Assembly: GCA_963824275.1 (NCBI GenBank)
Contig: CAWGOT010000003.1
Coordinates: forward strand, 2,914,001-2,978,000
DNA: 64,000 bases
Origin: JANXQG01 sp963824275
GTDB taxonomy: Bacteria > Planctomycetota > Planctomycetia > Pirellulales > Thermoguttaceae
Direction of reading: 5' to 3'
The notes under the pieces were generated by a model, which made no database searches, was not told the DNA's origin, and saw only the letters and a program-made list of their open reading frames with translations. This document shows, piece after piece, positions 21,271 to 30,953 of the stretch. Positions within the stretch are counted from its first letter, which is position 1, and each line of letters starts with the position of its first letter. The position numbers were made by a program, and so were the translations under genes.

Positions 21271-22110
21271 TCAGTGCATAATCTGGAAACTTTGCATCAG
21301 CATTCCGACCACGAGGTGCCAGCCGTCGACAAGCACGAACAACAGGATCTTGAACGGCAGCGAGACCAGCGTGGGCGGCAGCATGAGCATGCCCATCGAG
21401 ACCATCACGCTGGCGATCACCATGTCGAGGATCAGGAACGGCAGGTAGATCTGGAACCCGATGAGGAAGGCCGTCTTCAGTTCGCTGAGCATGTAGGCCG
21501 GCAGGAGGACGGTCAACGGCACGTCTTCGTACCTGGTCGGGGCCGGTTCGGTCGAGGCATATTTCCAGAACAACAGCACGTCCTCGGTATTGCCGGTGCG
21601 TTCGATCTGCGCGCCATGAATTGTCGGATGGGGCCCGCGCCGCGGTCGAAGGCCTGCTGCATGCCGATCTGCTTGTTCGTGTAGGGAACGATCGACTGGT
21701 CGTAGACCTGTTTCCAGGTGGGGGCCATGACCAGGAGCGTGATGAACATGGCCAGCGAGAGGAGCACCTGGTTCGGCGGCAGCGTCTGCGTGCCCAGGGC
21801 CTGCCGCAACATGCTCAGGACCACCGCCACGCGGACGAAACAGGTGGTCATCAAGAGGATCGCCGGCGCCAAGCTGAGCACGGTCAGCAGGAGCATCACC
21901 TGGATCGTGGAACTGAGCCCTTCGGGGCTGACCCATTTTTCCGGTCCTGCGGTCAAATCCTGCGGCACGTTGAGCGTCAATGGCCGGTTGCCCGCATCGT
22001 CGGCACGGGCGGCCGAGGGCGTCAAAGGCCCGATAAGCAGCCAGCGCCAACGCCAGCAGCTTCGCCAGGGGGAGCAACCGTAGTGGCTGCCCCACGCGGG
22101 AATCTGACAT
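21271..22110 (-). CDS. fliP: Flagellar export gate protein FliP (two frameshifts)
   Basis: About 280 residues from ATG 22110 (MSDSRVGQPLRLLPLAKLLA). Shifts occur near 22050 and near 21610; between them lies the core with STIQVMLLLTVLSLAPAILL, TCFVRVAVVLSMLRQALG, LPPNQVLLSLAMFIT. After the second shift come SELKTAFLIGFQIYLPFLIL, ASVMVSMGMLMLPP and LPFKILLFVLVDGWHL. These are diagnostic FliP segments, and the signal peptide is typical. Pentamer of the export gate. Located between fliO and fliQ as usual. Confidence 0.93.
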   Translation of the reverse strand: MSDSRVGQPLRLLPLAKLLALALAAYRAFDALGRPCRRCGQPAIDAQRAAGFDRRTGKMGQPRRAQFHDPGDAPADRAQLGAGDPLDDHLFRPRGGGPEHVAAGPGHADAAAEPGAPLAGHVHHAPGHGPHLETGLRPVDRSLHEQADRHAAGLRPRRGPHPTIHGAQIERTGNTEDVLLFWKYASTEPAPTRYEDVPLTVLLPAYMLSELKTAFLIGFQIYLPFLILDMVIASVMVSMGMLMLPPTLVSLPFKILLFVLVDGWHLVVGMLMQSFQIMH

Positions 22111-22190
22111 CTGAGACTTGCAAATTGAAAATTGCAAATTGCAAATTGAAAAGTGAAAGCCGGATTTCGGATTTCGGATTTGTTTTTGAT
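22111..22190. repeat. AATTGCAAATTGC and GGATTTCGGATTT spacer repeat
   Basis: Spacer between fliO and fliP with AAATTGCAAATTGCAAATTG followed by GGATTTCGGATTTCGGATTT. Half of the two-armed elements seen at 25017 and 30782. Confidence 0.7.
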
Positions 22191-23258
22191 CAGGCATGAT
22201 TTTGCTCCCAGCGATAGCGCTTCCGCCGCGGGCCTTGTGGTTCGAGACTGTCGAGTTCGGACGGCTCGCTTGACTTGGTGCCAACTGTTGAAAGACCTGG
22301 CGGAAGGCCGTGGTGGAACTCTTCGGGTCGGCCTGCTGGCAGATGCCAGCGATGCGATCGACCTCGAGGGGATCGGTGACTTCGGTCAGGGTCTCGGTGC
22401 CGGCGGGCGTGATCGAGACCAGCAGCAGCTTGTTGCCGCAGCGGAGGAGTTGCACCTGCTGGCGTGCGCCGAGCGGGCGCGGCCGAGGATGTCGAAGACC
22501 TCTCGCGGCAGCAGCAAGGAGCCGCGGGCGCCGCCTTGCGCATGGCCCAGGCGACGACCAGGAACAGCCCTAGCACGATCGCCAGGCTGCCGCCGACGGT
22601 GATCGATTGCGCTCAGCGGCGAGTTCCTGCCTGCGGCGTTCTTGTCGGCATGACTGCCCAGGCTCAGCGGCGCCGTCGACGGGCTTTGTGCGGCGGGGGA
22701 AGAAGGAGTTGCTGCCGCCGACGTGCCGGAGGAGGGCGACGGCGGCGGGTAACCCGCAGCGGGCGCGGTCGCCGGAAGTTGCACCGGCAACGGCAGCGGA
22801 ACGAGTGTGGCTTGCGGGGGTGGTTCGAGCGGTTTCGCCGGCTCGGAAGGCGCACTTGCCGGCGCGCTCGCCGCGGGTGTACTCGCACTCGTCGTCAAGG
22901 CATGCGCCGAGGGCTCGGTATCTTGTTGGAAAACGGCAGGCAGCGCGTCGGGGGACCGCAATCCGGGCGGATCGGGAGCGTATTCGGCTGCGGCCCCCGC
23001 GCGGGCCGGAAGGGCGATTTCCGCCGGCTTCGGCCCCGCACCGGTCGCCACGCCGATCCCGGATTCGGGAGGCCTGGCGCTCGGGCCGTTTGCCACGGCG
23101 ACTCCGATCTCCGCGTCCTTTGGCGCCAAGGCGGGCGACGCCGCAGGCGGTTGATTGGGCGGCCACGGCTGGCCCGCCGAATTTGCGGGAGGCTCGGCTG
23201 CACCCGCAGCGGAGGCTGCCAGCAGACAGGATCCCAGTACGACGATACGTAAAGACAT
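22190..23258 (-). CDS. fliO: Flagellar protein FliO-like (several frameshifts)
   Basis: About 355 residues if three or four shifts between 22620 and 22280 are bridged. Signal peptide (MSLRIVVLGSCLLAASAAGA), a long Ala/Pro-rich extracytoplasmic stretch, one membrane segment (ALVLGLFLVVAWAMRK-like), then REVFDILGRA, VQLLRCGNKLLLVSITPAG and ITDPLEVDRI-like segments. The latter are the FliO cytoplasmic pattern. Position directly upstream of fliP agrees. The Pro/Ala-rich N-terminal part is much longer than in enterobacterial FliO. Start ATG 23258. Confidence 0.8.
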
Positions 23259-23289
23259 GTTTGCGCTTCCTTGCACGTGTCTCAGTGTT

Positions 23290-23970
23290 TCAGGATAGGA
23301 CGTTGGCCCCCACGATCAGTTCGGCCACGCGGACACAGAAGTTGTCGTTCAGCACCAGCACCTCGCCCCGCGCGATGAGGCGGCCGTTGACGTAAATGTC
23401 GACCGGATCGCCCGCCAGCTTGTCCAGCGGCACGACGGACCCCTTGCGGAGCTTCAGCACGTCCTCCAGGTACATGTGGGTCCGGCCCAGTTCGATCTTC
23501 AGATCAAGCTCCACGTCGCGGATCAGATCGAGCGTGGCGGTTTCCGTTGAGGGCGTGGCGGGCGAGAACTCGTCGAGTCGATAGGAGGAGACGCCGGAAG
23601 GGACCTCGCCCAGCCGGCCGGAGTTGACCGATTCCAGGGCCTTCTCGGCCTGTGCCAGGAGGTATTCGATGTCCTGCGTGGCGATGTCCGGTTCCTGCGC
23701 CTGTTGTGCGGAAGGGGACCGGCCGGGCGGAGCCGCCGCTGGCGCGGCGGCCGGCGCGGCGCGGCCCGATTCGCTCAGCAGTTTCTCGATGTCGTCCTGG
23801 GCCAAGGGCTGGTCGTCCTTGCCGCCGACCATGGGTGCATGCTGCCCGCGGGCCGGGGAGGCGGGCGGCTTCGCCGAACCCAGGGCACTGGGTGCCCCGG
23901 CAGGTTCCTTCGGTTGACTGAAGAGCCGTTCAATCTCGTCCTGGCTCATCAAGGGATCATCGTTCGCCAT
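23290..23970 (-). CDS. fliN: Flagellar switch protein FliN with three FliM-like N-terminal motifs
   Basis: 226 residues, about twice the length of an ordinary FliN. The C-terminal SpoA/FliN domain (about 145-226) is clear: DVELDLKIELGRTHMYLEDVLKLRKGSVVPLD, DPVDIYVNGRLIARGEVLVL, FCVRVAELI. The N-terminal half contains three copies of a LSQDEIxxLL-like motif: MSQDEIERLF (8-17), LAQDDIEKLL (56-65) and IATQDIEYLL (96-105). In FliM and FliY that motif binds phosphorylated CheY. The linker residues 41-51 (RGQHAPMVGGK) come from a short repeat at 23827. No fliM is found next to it. Confidence 0.92.
   Translation of the reverse strand: MANDDPLMSQDEIERLFSQPKEPAGAPSALGSAKPPASPARGQHAPMVGGKDDQPLAQDDIEKLLSESGRAAPAAAPAAAPPGRSPSAQQAQEPDIATQDIEYLLAQAEKALESVNSGRLGEVPSGVSSYRLDEFSPATPSTETATLDLIRDVELDLKIELGRTHMYLEDVLKLRKGSVVPLDKLAGDPVDIYVNGRLIARGEVLVLNDNFCVRVAELIVGANVLS
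23827..23849 (-). repeat. Short CATGTACCCATGG-type repeat in fliN
   Basis: Degenerate copy (GACCATGGGTGCATGCTGCCC on the plus strand) encoding HAPMVGG in the FliN linker. Confidence 0.5.
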
Positions 23971-23984
23971 CGGAATCCATTCCT

Positions 23985-24083
23985 ATTAAGGGATGAAGGC
24001 TGAAGGAGGAAGGATGAATCAGGAGCTTTCATCCTTCGTGCCTCACGCATCATCCTTCATCCTTCATCCTTCATCCTTTATCT
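23985..24083. repeat. GGATGAA array hairpin between fliL and fliN
   Basis: AGGGATGAAGGCTGAAGGAG on one side and four to five copies of TCATCCT on the other, occupying exactly the spacer where fliM would normally be. Confidence 0.8.
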
Positions 24084-24650
24084 CAGTTCTCCAGCGAAGA
24101 ATAATCGCTAATAATCAATTCCTGCAAGATCGGCTTGCCGAAAATGATCCTCGCCTTCTCCAGGATGATCCGCTTAATCAGACCTAGGCTGGGATCGGTC
24201 AGGTCGGTCATCTCCGCGCTGCGGATCACCACCATCACCTGTTCGCGGAAGCGGTTCTGGTTCAGCTCGAAGAGCTTTTCAAAGTCTTTTTTGTCGCCTA
24301 CAGCTACGATGCCGTACAGATGGAAGTCGATCCGCAAGGTGTTCGTCGAGGCCGGCTGGTAGATGGTGACGGAAAACTCCTTCAGGTCGACCTCCACGTT
24401 CTTCGGTCCATCGCCTTCCCCTGGGGAATCGGTTTCGCCTTTCTTATGATCGGCGGGCGGTTTGACGTTACCGGCGGCGGATGCCGAGTCGGAGGCAGTG
24501 GGCACGCAGAGGTAGGCCACCACGCACTCCACGCCGACCACCAGCATGACCAGCCCTAGGACCAGGATCTTGCCCAGCATCGATCCTCGGGCCGCTTCGG
24601 GCGGCAGGGTCGGCGGCTGCTTCTTCAGGGGTGGACGGTGTCTTAGCCAT
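24083..24650 (-). CDS. fliL: Flagellar basal body protein FliL (one frameshift)
   Basis: About 190 residues: MAKTPSTPEEAA at ATG 24650, a shift near 24600, then one membrane segment (MLGKILVLGLVMLVVGVECVV) and a periplasmic FliL domain (NVEVDLKEFSVTIYQPA, RIDFHLYGIVAVGDKKDFEKLF, REQVMVVIRSAEMTDLTDPSLGLIKRIIL). FliL surrounds the stator and supports torque. ATG 24580 is an alternative start without the shift. The stator genes motA and motB, which often precede fliL after flbD, are not here. Confidence 0.88.
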
Positions 24651-24754
24651 GGTAGTCTCGCGGTTTCTTCAAGGCTCTCAATTCTAAGTTGCCGTTTGAC
24701 GATCGGGCGGGAAAAAACCGCATGTTGGCATCCGGCCGGCCGTTTATTCCATGT

Positions 24755-24815
24755 TTGACGTTTAATTGCAAATTGCGAACTTGCAATTTCAAATTTGCAA
24801 TTTGCAATTTGCAAT
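24755..24815. repeat. AATTTGCAATTTGC spacer repeat between flbD and fliL
   Basis: Short alternating AATTGCAAATTGCGAAC and TTTGCAATTTGCAATTTGC runs forming a small hairpin; the last six codons of flbD read through it (QIANCKLQI). Confidence 0.7.
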
Positions 24816-25010
24816 CTGCACCGGCGGCATAAGGTGCTTCGCCTGCTGGTAAACCATAGTTCGCCGCAGCACCTCGTCCATCGTTTCCGTCACCACCAGC
24901 CGCTGGCCGTTGGTGAGCGTGATGAACGTGTCGGGCCGGGCCTCGACGTATTGGATCAACTCGGCGTTGAGGATGAACGGTTCGCCTCCCAAGTGGGTCA
25001 ATGTAATCAT
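24789..25010 (-). CDS. flbD: FlbD family flagellar protein
   Basis: 73 residues from ATG 25010 (MITLTHLGGEPFILNAELIQYVEARPDTFITLTNGQRLVV). This is the short FlbD/SwrD-type protein found next to motA and fliL in many flagellar clusters and linked to stator function. The C-terminal eight residues are encoded by the spacer repeat and probably result from read-through into it. An upstream extension of the frame (to 25076) is repeat-derived. Confidence 0.88.
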   Translation of the reverse strand: MITLTHLGGEPFILNAELIQYVEARPDTFITLTNGQRLVVTETMDEVLRRTMVYQQAKHLMPPVQIANCKLQI

Positions 25011-25016
25011 GGCGGA

Positions 25017-25145
25017 AAACAAATCCGAAATCCGAACGTCGAAATCCGAAACAAATTCAAAAACACAAATGTCCAAACCGTTTTGATCATTCGAAATTTC
25101 CCTTTCCGAGTTGTTTCCGGATTTCGGATTTCGGATTTTTTCCTA
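25017..25145. repeat. GGATTTCGGATTT two-armed element between flgE and flbD
   Basis: Left arm AAATCCGAAATCCGAACGTC, centre with TGTCCAAACCGTTTTGATC, right arm CCGGATTTCGGATTTCGG. Same build as the elements at 30782, 36150, 41945 and 43220. Confidence 0.85.
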
Positions 25146-27259
25146 GGGGACTTGTCCAAGCTGCAACAAGACGTTCGAACAACTGCGTGGCCGTGGTGAT
25201 CACGCGCGTGTTGCTCTGATACATGGTCGAGGTCGTAATCAGGTTGATCAGGCTGGCGCCAATATCGGTATTCGACAATTCCAGCGAGCCGGCCACGATC
25301 GTGCCGGTCCCCGCGTCGCCCGGGTCGCCGGTGATCGGCAGGCCGGAGTTGACGCCGGTAGCATACATGTTTTGCCCTACCTGTTCCAGACCAGCCGGAT
25401 TGGTAAATCGGGCCAATTGGATCTGGCCCAGGGTTTGGCTGATGCCGTTGCTGAAAACGCCGCTGATCAGGCCGCTGTCGCTGATGTTGAAGCTGTTCAA
25501 GACGCCCGGAGCGGACCCGTCCTGGCTGGCCACGTTCAACGACGCGCTCGCGGTGGCAAGGCCGGAAACCTGGGAAAAATCGAGGTTGAATTGCAGCGGG
25601 TTGACCGAGGGCTCGTTGGCCCGCCCGATGGTGACGGTCGTATTGGAGGCCGAGACGAAGTTGCCCTCGCCGTTGAAACTGACCGTGCCCGTGCCGACGG
25701 CGATGCCCTGTTGCCCGTTGCCGGGGTCGTTCTGGCCGCAGTCGGCATACCAGCGATAGACGGTGGCGCTGCTGCTGACGCTTTGCAGAACGGCGGTGAT
25801 GGTCACCGAGAGCGGCGTGCCCAGGCTGTCGTAGGCCACCATGCTGGTCGTCGTGCCTTGGCCGGCGGCCGTCTGTATCGAGTTGAAGGGCAGGCTTATG
25901 GCGGTGGTCGTGGGGGGATTGCCGCTGATCAATTGCATCGCCGAAAGGCCGATGCCCACGGCATTGGGCGTGCCGTTATTGCCCACGATGTTGATCTTGC
26001 CGTCGGAGGTGACGGTCACGCCCGGTGACTCGCCGGAGACGGAATCGACGGGAATCGGGTTGTTCGGATCGTTGCCCGGCGGCGACTGGATGCCGAGCGA
26101 ACCTTGCAGGAAGTTGGCCAGGTCCTTGAGAGTCGTGGTGTTCGTGATGGTCAAGTCTTGCGCGGTGAGCGTATTGCCGCCCACGCTCCCCGTAAAGCTC
26201 AAGGTGCCCGTGGTGGGAAAGACGTTGGAGTAGGTCCCGGTCGTGCTGTCATATTCCACCACGTTCTGCAACAATGTGGTGCTGGTGGCAGCCGGACCGT
26301 CGAAACTCATGACCTGGCCGCCCTCGATCGATGCATCGGTGGCGTTGTCGGTGTAGGTGTAGCCGTTCGCCGTGGCGGTGGCGAGCGGGATATTGGCAAT
26401 TTGATAAAAACTCGTGTCGCCCGGCGTGCTGTTCGTGTTGCGGTAGATCTTCTCCGACGTCCATGTCCCGGAACTGGGGGCGGGGAGGTCCTTGAGCGTG
26501 ACCTCGTTGTCCGTCAACGACGGCGACGTGGTCGCCACGAGTTGTGGCCGGCTTTCCGTGTTGGTCGTGCTGTTGTAGAAGGTCACGTAATACTGGTAGG
26601 TGCCGGTGAGCTGGCCGGCGCCGCCCACGGTCGCCGTCATGCTGCTCGCGGGTTGGGCGATGCTGCCGTCGGTGAGCGGGCCCGACTGGAGGATCGAGGC
26701 CGTATTGGCGAGCGCACCGTCGGGGGTCAGCGCCTTGCAAGGTGGCTTCCGTGGTGGCCTTGGCCACGGAAGCGGTGCCCACGGGGATGCTCAGCGGCTG
26801 GAGGTGCGACGTATCGACCTGGAAGTCGCTGTTGATGCCGTAGCCCATCACGCGGTTGCCGGTGCCCGTGACCAGCTCATTATTGGCGTTGGTCATGAAG
26901 GTGCCGTTGCGGGTATAGTTCTGCTCGCCTTTCTCGCCCTGGACGATGAAAAAGCCGTCGCCCTGGATGGCGAGGTCGGTGGGACTATTGGCCGTGGAGA
27001 TCGTGCCTTGGGAGAAATTGGGCGTGATCTCCGCGACCTCCACGCCCAGGCCCTGTTGCTGCGGGTTGGTGCCGCCGTTGTCGGCGCTGGGCGAGGAGCC
27101 GACGCTCTGCGTCTGCAGAAACTGATTGGCAAACAGCACGTCGGAGGCCTTGAAGCCCACGGTGTTCGCGTTGGCCAGGTTGTTGCCGATGACGTCGATC
27201 TGCGTTTCGGATGCATTCAAGCCCGTGAGGGCCGTGCTCATGGCGGATGCTAAACTCAT
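25087..27259 (-). CDS. flgE: Flagellar hook protein FlgE (two frameshifts)
   Basis: About 710 residues, larger than typical FlgE, with a wide variable middle domain. N-terminus MSLASAMSTALTGLNASETQ and IGNNLANANTVGFKASDVLF; then DLAIQGDGFFIV. A shift near 26735 joins to the variable region. C-terminal NSGLPITGDPGDAGTGTIVAGSLELSNTDIG, then LINLITTSTMYQSNTRVITT are family hallmarks. The uncorrected frame ends at 25087 with a repeat-coded tail (GKNPKSEIRK). A second one-base shift near 25160 would end the protein at TAG 25143 with LLQLGQVP, the more likely natural end. Forms the hook. Confidence 0.93.
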
Positions 27260-27312
27260 GGTTTATCGTTCCTTGTCGTAAGGTACGTGGTTTGGACTGA
27301 ATTTTGGGAGTA

Positions 27313-27753
27313 CTAGCCGCCGCTGCCCGCCGGCGCGATCTGGGTCACGCTGCTCAGGGCGATGCTCGAACTGCCCACGTTCAAGACCGCGCTGCCGTTG
27401 GAAATCGAAGCCGAATTGACCGTGCCGGTGACCTGCTTGCCGGTGCTGTCGGTGCCGGTGACCGTGGCCCCGATGAGGCTGCCGGCCGAGGCGATGCTCT
27501 GCCCCAAGGCCACCGACTGCAAGGTGCTCGTCAACTGCTGGTTGGACTCGATCGACTGGATCTGGCTCACCTGGTTCATCAGGTCGGTGTTGCTCATCGG
27601 TTGCGTCGGATCCTGGTTCTGCAACTCGGTCACGAGCATCTGCGTGAAATCGTTGACGGTCAGCGATTGCAGGTTGCTGGTGCTGGTGGAACTGGAAGTC
27701 GCGGCCGCGGCGCTGCCGGCGGACGACGTGGGATTGGTGACTGCGGTGGACAT
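27313..27753 (-). CDS. flgD: Flagellar hook capping protein FlgD
   Basis: 146 residues. N-terminal FlgD segment NDFTQMLVTELQNQDPTQPMSNTDLMNQVSQIQSIESNQQL is diagnostic. The C-terminal part is short: about 50 residues, covering GATVTGTDSTGKQVTGTV and only part of the usual Tudor/FN3 hybrid domain. Needed as scaffold for hook assembly. Lies between fliK and flgE. Confidence 0.93.
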   Translation of the reverse strand: MSTAVTNPTSSAGSAAAATSSSTSTSNLQSLTVNDFTQMLVTELQNQDPTQPMSNTDLMNQVSQIQSIESNQQLTSTLQSVALGQSIASAGSLIGATVTGTDSTGKQVTGTVNSASISNGSAVLNVGSSSIALSSVTQIAPAGSGG

Positions 27754-27774
27754 GTTGGCTCCTTGGGACAGGAA

Positions 27775-27838
27775 GTTCTTAGTTCTTAGTTCTTAGTGCT
27801 AAGTTCTAAGAACTAAGCACTAAGCACAAAGTACGAAG
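27775..27838. repeat. AGTTCTTAGTGCTAAG hairpin between fliK and flgD
   Basis: AGTTCTTAGTTCTTAGTGC followed by the complement AACTAAGCACTAAGCAC; same alphabet as the repeats at 32300, 36752 and 37233. Confidence 0.8.
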
Positions 27839-27839
27839 T

Positions 27840-29607
27840 TCACACGACGACGTTCAAGTGTCCTCCGTCGCCCAACGGCGTGGAGGGCGCCGCCGCGACC
27901 GTGCTCGGCGGTTCGCTGCCGCCGCGCACGGGACTGCGGAGCGGCGAGCCGCTGCCGGTTTGCGGCGAACGATTCTGGTATTGCGACGATTGGTTCGACA
28001 TGCCGCCCCGCGAGCGATCCATCAGGTCGACGTCGAAACGCTGGACCTTGATGTCGTGCTGGGCCAGCCGTTCGCGGAGGGCCGGCAGGTTGTCCAGCAG
28101 GACATTCCGCGCGGCGGGTGTTTCGGCCTCGACGCGGGCGGTCAGCTCCCCTTTCGTAACGCTGATTTCGATCCGCAGCGATCCGAGTTCCGGCGGACTC
28201 AAACGCAGGCGGACGCTGCCCCCCTGGCCGTCGATGTCCTGGAAGGCCTGGGTCACGCGCTCGACGAAGCGCACGCGGTCGGCCTGGCTCAATGTGGTAT
28301 CGGCCGCCGGCGCCGTGCTCGACGGGCCGGCGGCAGTTGTCTCGTGAAGCGGCGTTTGCCCGACGGCGGCCGCGCCGGAAGCCGAGCCCCCGGAGGGCGT
28401 CGCTGTCGCGCTGGCGTCATTCGTAGAGTCCGATTGCAAAAGCGACTGGTTGGGGGACTTCGCCCGCTCGGTGTGCGCCGATTGCACGTCGGGGATCTGC
28501 TGAGTCGTGTCGTCGGCCGGCGCGGCCGGGTCCGGGGCCGCATTGGGGATCTGGCTGGCAGGCGCCGCGCCAACACCGCCCACGGCGGACGGCGAGGAAG
28601 GTTGTCTCGCCTTGGGATCCGCCGGCGAGGTCTCGGCAGGGTTCGCGGCCGGGCTGACGGGGGTTGCGGCGGCGGCGGCCACGGGATCCGTGCCGGCGGA
28701 CGAGCCTCTGTCCGCCCGACGCGTCGTCCGGCCGGGTTGTGGTTGTGGGCGCGGCCGGCGTTTGGTCGCGCACCGCGGCAGACCGCGGCCCCAGGTTTGC
28801 TTGCGGCGCCGGACTTATTGGATCCGCAGGTGTCGCGATTGTCGTTTCTGACGTCTGCGTCGTCTGCCCGGCCGGCGTCGTGGCCGGCTGCGTGAGGGCA
28901 TGGCTGTTGGCGTCTGTCGTATTGGCAGGATGGCCTTCGCCGGACGTCGATCCACTCACAGACCGACCAGTGCGACCTGGTGCCCGAGCCCGTTCTACCG
29001 ACGGTATGTTGCCGGATTGGATGCCCGCGCTCCCTTGCGCCGGGGCTGGGCTCGCGGTGGCGCTGCTGCCGGCGGGCGCCACGTTCGCCGGCGCAACGGC
29101 AACGAGGTTGGCATCGGCGTTCGCCACCGTGGCATCGCCCTTTTTGATTTTCGGTGCGTCGTCTCCCTGCGCCGTGCTCGACGGTTGCGGGGAGTCCTGA
29201 TTCGACGACCCGCTGTTGGGGTCCTGGCGGCTCGGATCGTGGTTGTCTTGGGAAGCGGTCTGCGCCTCGTTGTTGGTCGTCTGCCGCGGCGAAGAACCGT
29301 GCGCCGGCGAGGCGGCCGGCGTGCCAATCTGTCGTCGGACTGACGAGTCGCTGCCGCTTTCCGGCGACCCGCGATTTGCCGTCCCGCCGGCCGTGGACGG
29401 AGTCTGCGACGCCGTCGCCGGCGCATCGCTCGACTCGAGGTTGCTTCCGCTATTGCTCGCCGGCGCTGCATCGGCCGATTCGTTCTGCGCCCTTTGCAGG
29501 TAATTGCTGAAGGCGGACTGCGGGCTTGCCGCCGCGCCCGCGCCATCGGCGTACGAAGGCTCGCTGGCGGTCAGTCGAGTCAGGACGTCAAAGTTCATTA
29601 CCGACAT
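27840..29607 (-). CDS. fliK: Flagellar hook-length control protein FliK (one frameshift)
   Basis: About 588 residues from ATG 29607 (MSVMNFDVLTRLTASEP). The first 400 or so residues are Ala/Ser/Pro/Thr-rich and disordered, as in FliK rulers. After a shift near 28690 the conserved C-terminal domain follows: DGQGGSVRLRLSPPELGSLRIEISVTKGELTARVEAETPAARNVLLDNLPALRERLAQHDIKV. The start lies next to the stop of the motE-like gene (2-base spacing), so translation is probably coupled. Confidence 0.9.
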
Positions 29608-29608
29608 G

Positions 29609-30303
29609 TCACGATCCCGGCCCCTTGGGCGGTTGGAGTTTCTTTTCGGTCTCATTGGCCACGCCCGCCTTGGGTTGGCCCTGGCGGATGCGCTCCAGGA
29701 CCTCGCCGATCTGTTGCCTCTCGTCTTCATTGTCCTTGAACTCGGCGATGATCTTGGCCCGCTTGCTGTCCGACATGCTGGTCAAAAGACTGACGACGAC
29801 GTCGATGTCGCCTTTTTTCAATCTCTGCGAAGGAGCTCCTTGGCCTGCTTGGGCTTGAGCGACTGCAGGGTCTGCGAAACATTGGCGATGCCTTCGGCCG
29901 TGGCGCTGGTGGTGAGCTTTTCGAGTTCCGCCTGCAAATCGTCGCGCACGGCTTGCACGCGTTTCTCTTCGGCGACGATGTTGTCGAGTTCCTTGCGGAA
30001 TTGGGCGAGATTCGCCTGCACGGTCATTTCGCGTTGTTCCAGGTCGCGGGCCTTCAGCCCTTGGGCGGCCAGGAACTGGTCGTAGGACGGCTGCTCGCTG
30101 TTGCCTTCCTTCTTCGGCGGCGGTGGCGGCAGGAACGATTCCGGGCTCTTGCCCTGCAAGATGCCCACGGCCTGCACGAAGCGTTCGCGGTCGACTTTCC
30201 AGGACCGCGCATAGAAGGCAATCAACACCACGGCCGAGATGACCGTGGCCACGCAGACCGCGGCGACCAGCGAAACCAGCATGCCCAGCAATTTGCCGAT
30301 CAT
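29609..30303 (-). CDS. MotE/MgtE-N-like flagellar protein (one frameshift)
   Basis: About 231 residues across a shift near 29820. One N-terminal membrane segment (LVAAVCVATVISAVVLIAFYARSW), a Pro stretch (PPPPPKK), a coiled coil (QREMTVQANLAQFRKELDNIVAEEKRVQAVRDDLQ) and a C-terminal MgtE-N-like segment (GDIDVVVSLLTSMSDSKRAKIIAEF ... EVLERIRQG). Proteins of this build lie between fliJ and fliK in many clusters and may act as chaperones for a motor or export part. Start overlaps the fliJ stop by four bases. Confidence 0.8.
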
Positions 30304-30773
30304 GGCAGGGCCTCCGCTGCGGACTGTTGCATTTGTCGAAAGGCCTGTTGCGAAGCCACCTCATCCAGCCGCTTGACCTCGCGGAGGTCTTCCTCGCGGC
30401 GGTGCTGCTCGATCTTCCGTTCGCGAAGCTTCTCCAACACGCGGACCTCGCGATCGGCCTCGACCAGCGCCTCGCGGCGGCGCTCGATCTCGGCCGCTAC
30501 CGTCTCCCGCTGCCGGGCGACGTGCCGCTGCTGCGCCCGCGCCACCAGTTCGTAACGTTGGGCCTCGACCAGCTTGTCGATATCGACGACCCCCGGCGAG
30601 GCCTTCAAGCGGCAGAATTCCCGCAGGACGTCGAGTTCCCGGCCCAAGCCCTCGAACTGCTTCCGCAACACGTCGTCGATGCGATAGGCCTCGGCCAGCG
30701 CAGCGCGGCATTCGTCGCGCCGCGACTCGCGCAGGCCAAGCAAGGCCGACAGACGAAAGGTGAATTTGGGCAT
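30300..30773 (-). CDS. fliJ: Flagellar export chaperone FliJ
   Basis: 157 residues, almost entirely coiled coil (FTFRLSALLGLRESRRDECRAALAEAYRIDDVLR ... EALVEADREVRVLEKLRERKIEQHRREE). Length and location directly downstream of fliI fit FliJ, the soluble export component that links the FliI ATPase to FlhA. Sequence conservation of FliJ is low, so the call rests on build and neighbours. Confidence 0.88.
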   Translation of the reverse strand: MPKFTFRLSALLGLRESRRDECRAALAEAYRIDDVLRKQFEGLGRELDVLREFCRLKASPGVVDIDKLVEAQRYELVARAQQRHVARQRETVAAEIERRREALVEADREVRVLEKLRERKIEQHRREEDLREVKRLDEVASQQAFRQMQQSAAEALP

Positions 30774-30781
30774 GGTCAGGT

Positions 30782-30953
30782 CCTCGAAATCCGAAATCCG
30801 AAATCCGAAATCCGAAACAAATTCAAAATCGTAATCCGAAATGGTCCAAACGGGTTGGTTTTGCCGGTTTCTGTCATTGGTATTTTGTATTTATTATCGG
30901 GCACCGTGTACTCATGGTCGCGGATTTCGGATTTCGGATTTCGGATTTTTATT
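30782..30953. repeat. GGATTTCGGATTT two-armed element between fliI and fliJ
   Basis: Left arm with four AAATCCGAAATCCG units (30785-30820), centre with a TCCAAACGGGTTGG tract, right arm with four GGATTTC units (30921-30951). A copy of the short CATGTACTCATGG repeat lies in its loop at 30899-30923. Confidence 0.88.
30899..30923 (+). repeat. Short repeat CACCGTGTACTCATGGTCGC, nested in a spacer element
   Basis: Copy of the ~25-bp element immediately before the right arm of the fliI-fliJ spacer element. Confidence 0.7.

Noticed and set aside
24789..25076. Longer start for flbD at 25076
   Set aside because: The extra N-terminus (MDICVFEFVSDFDVRISD) is the translation of the GGATTTC spacer element.
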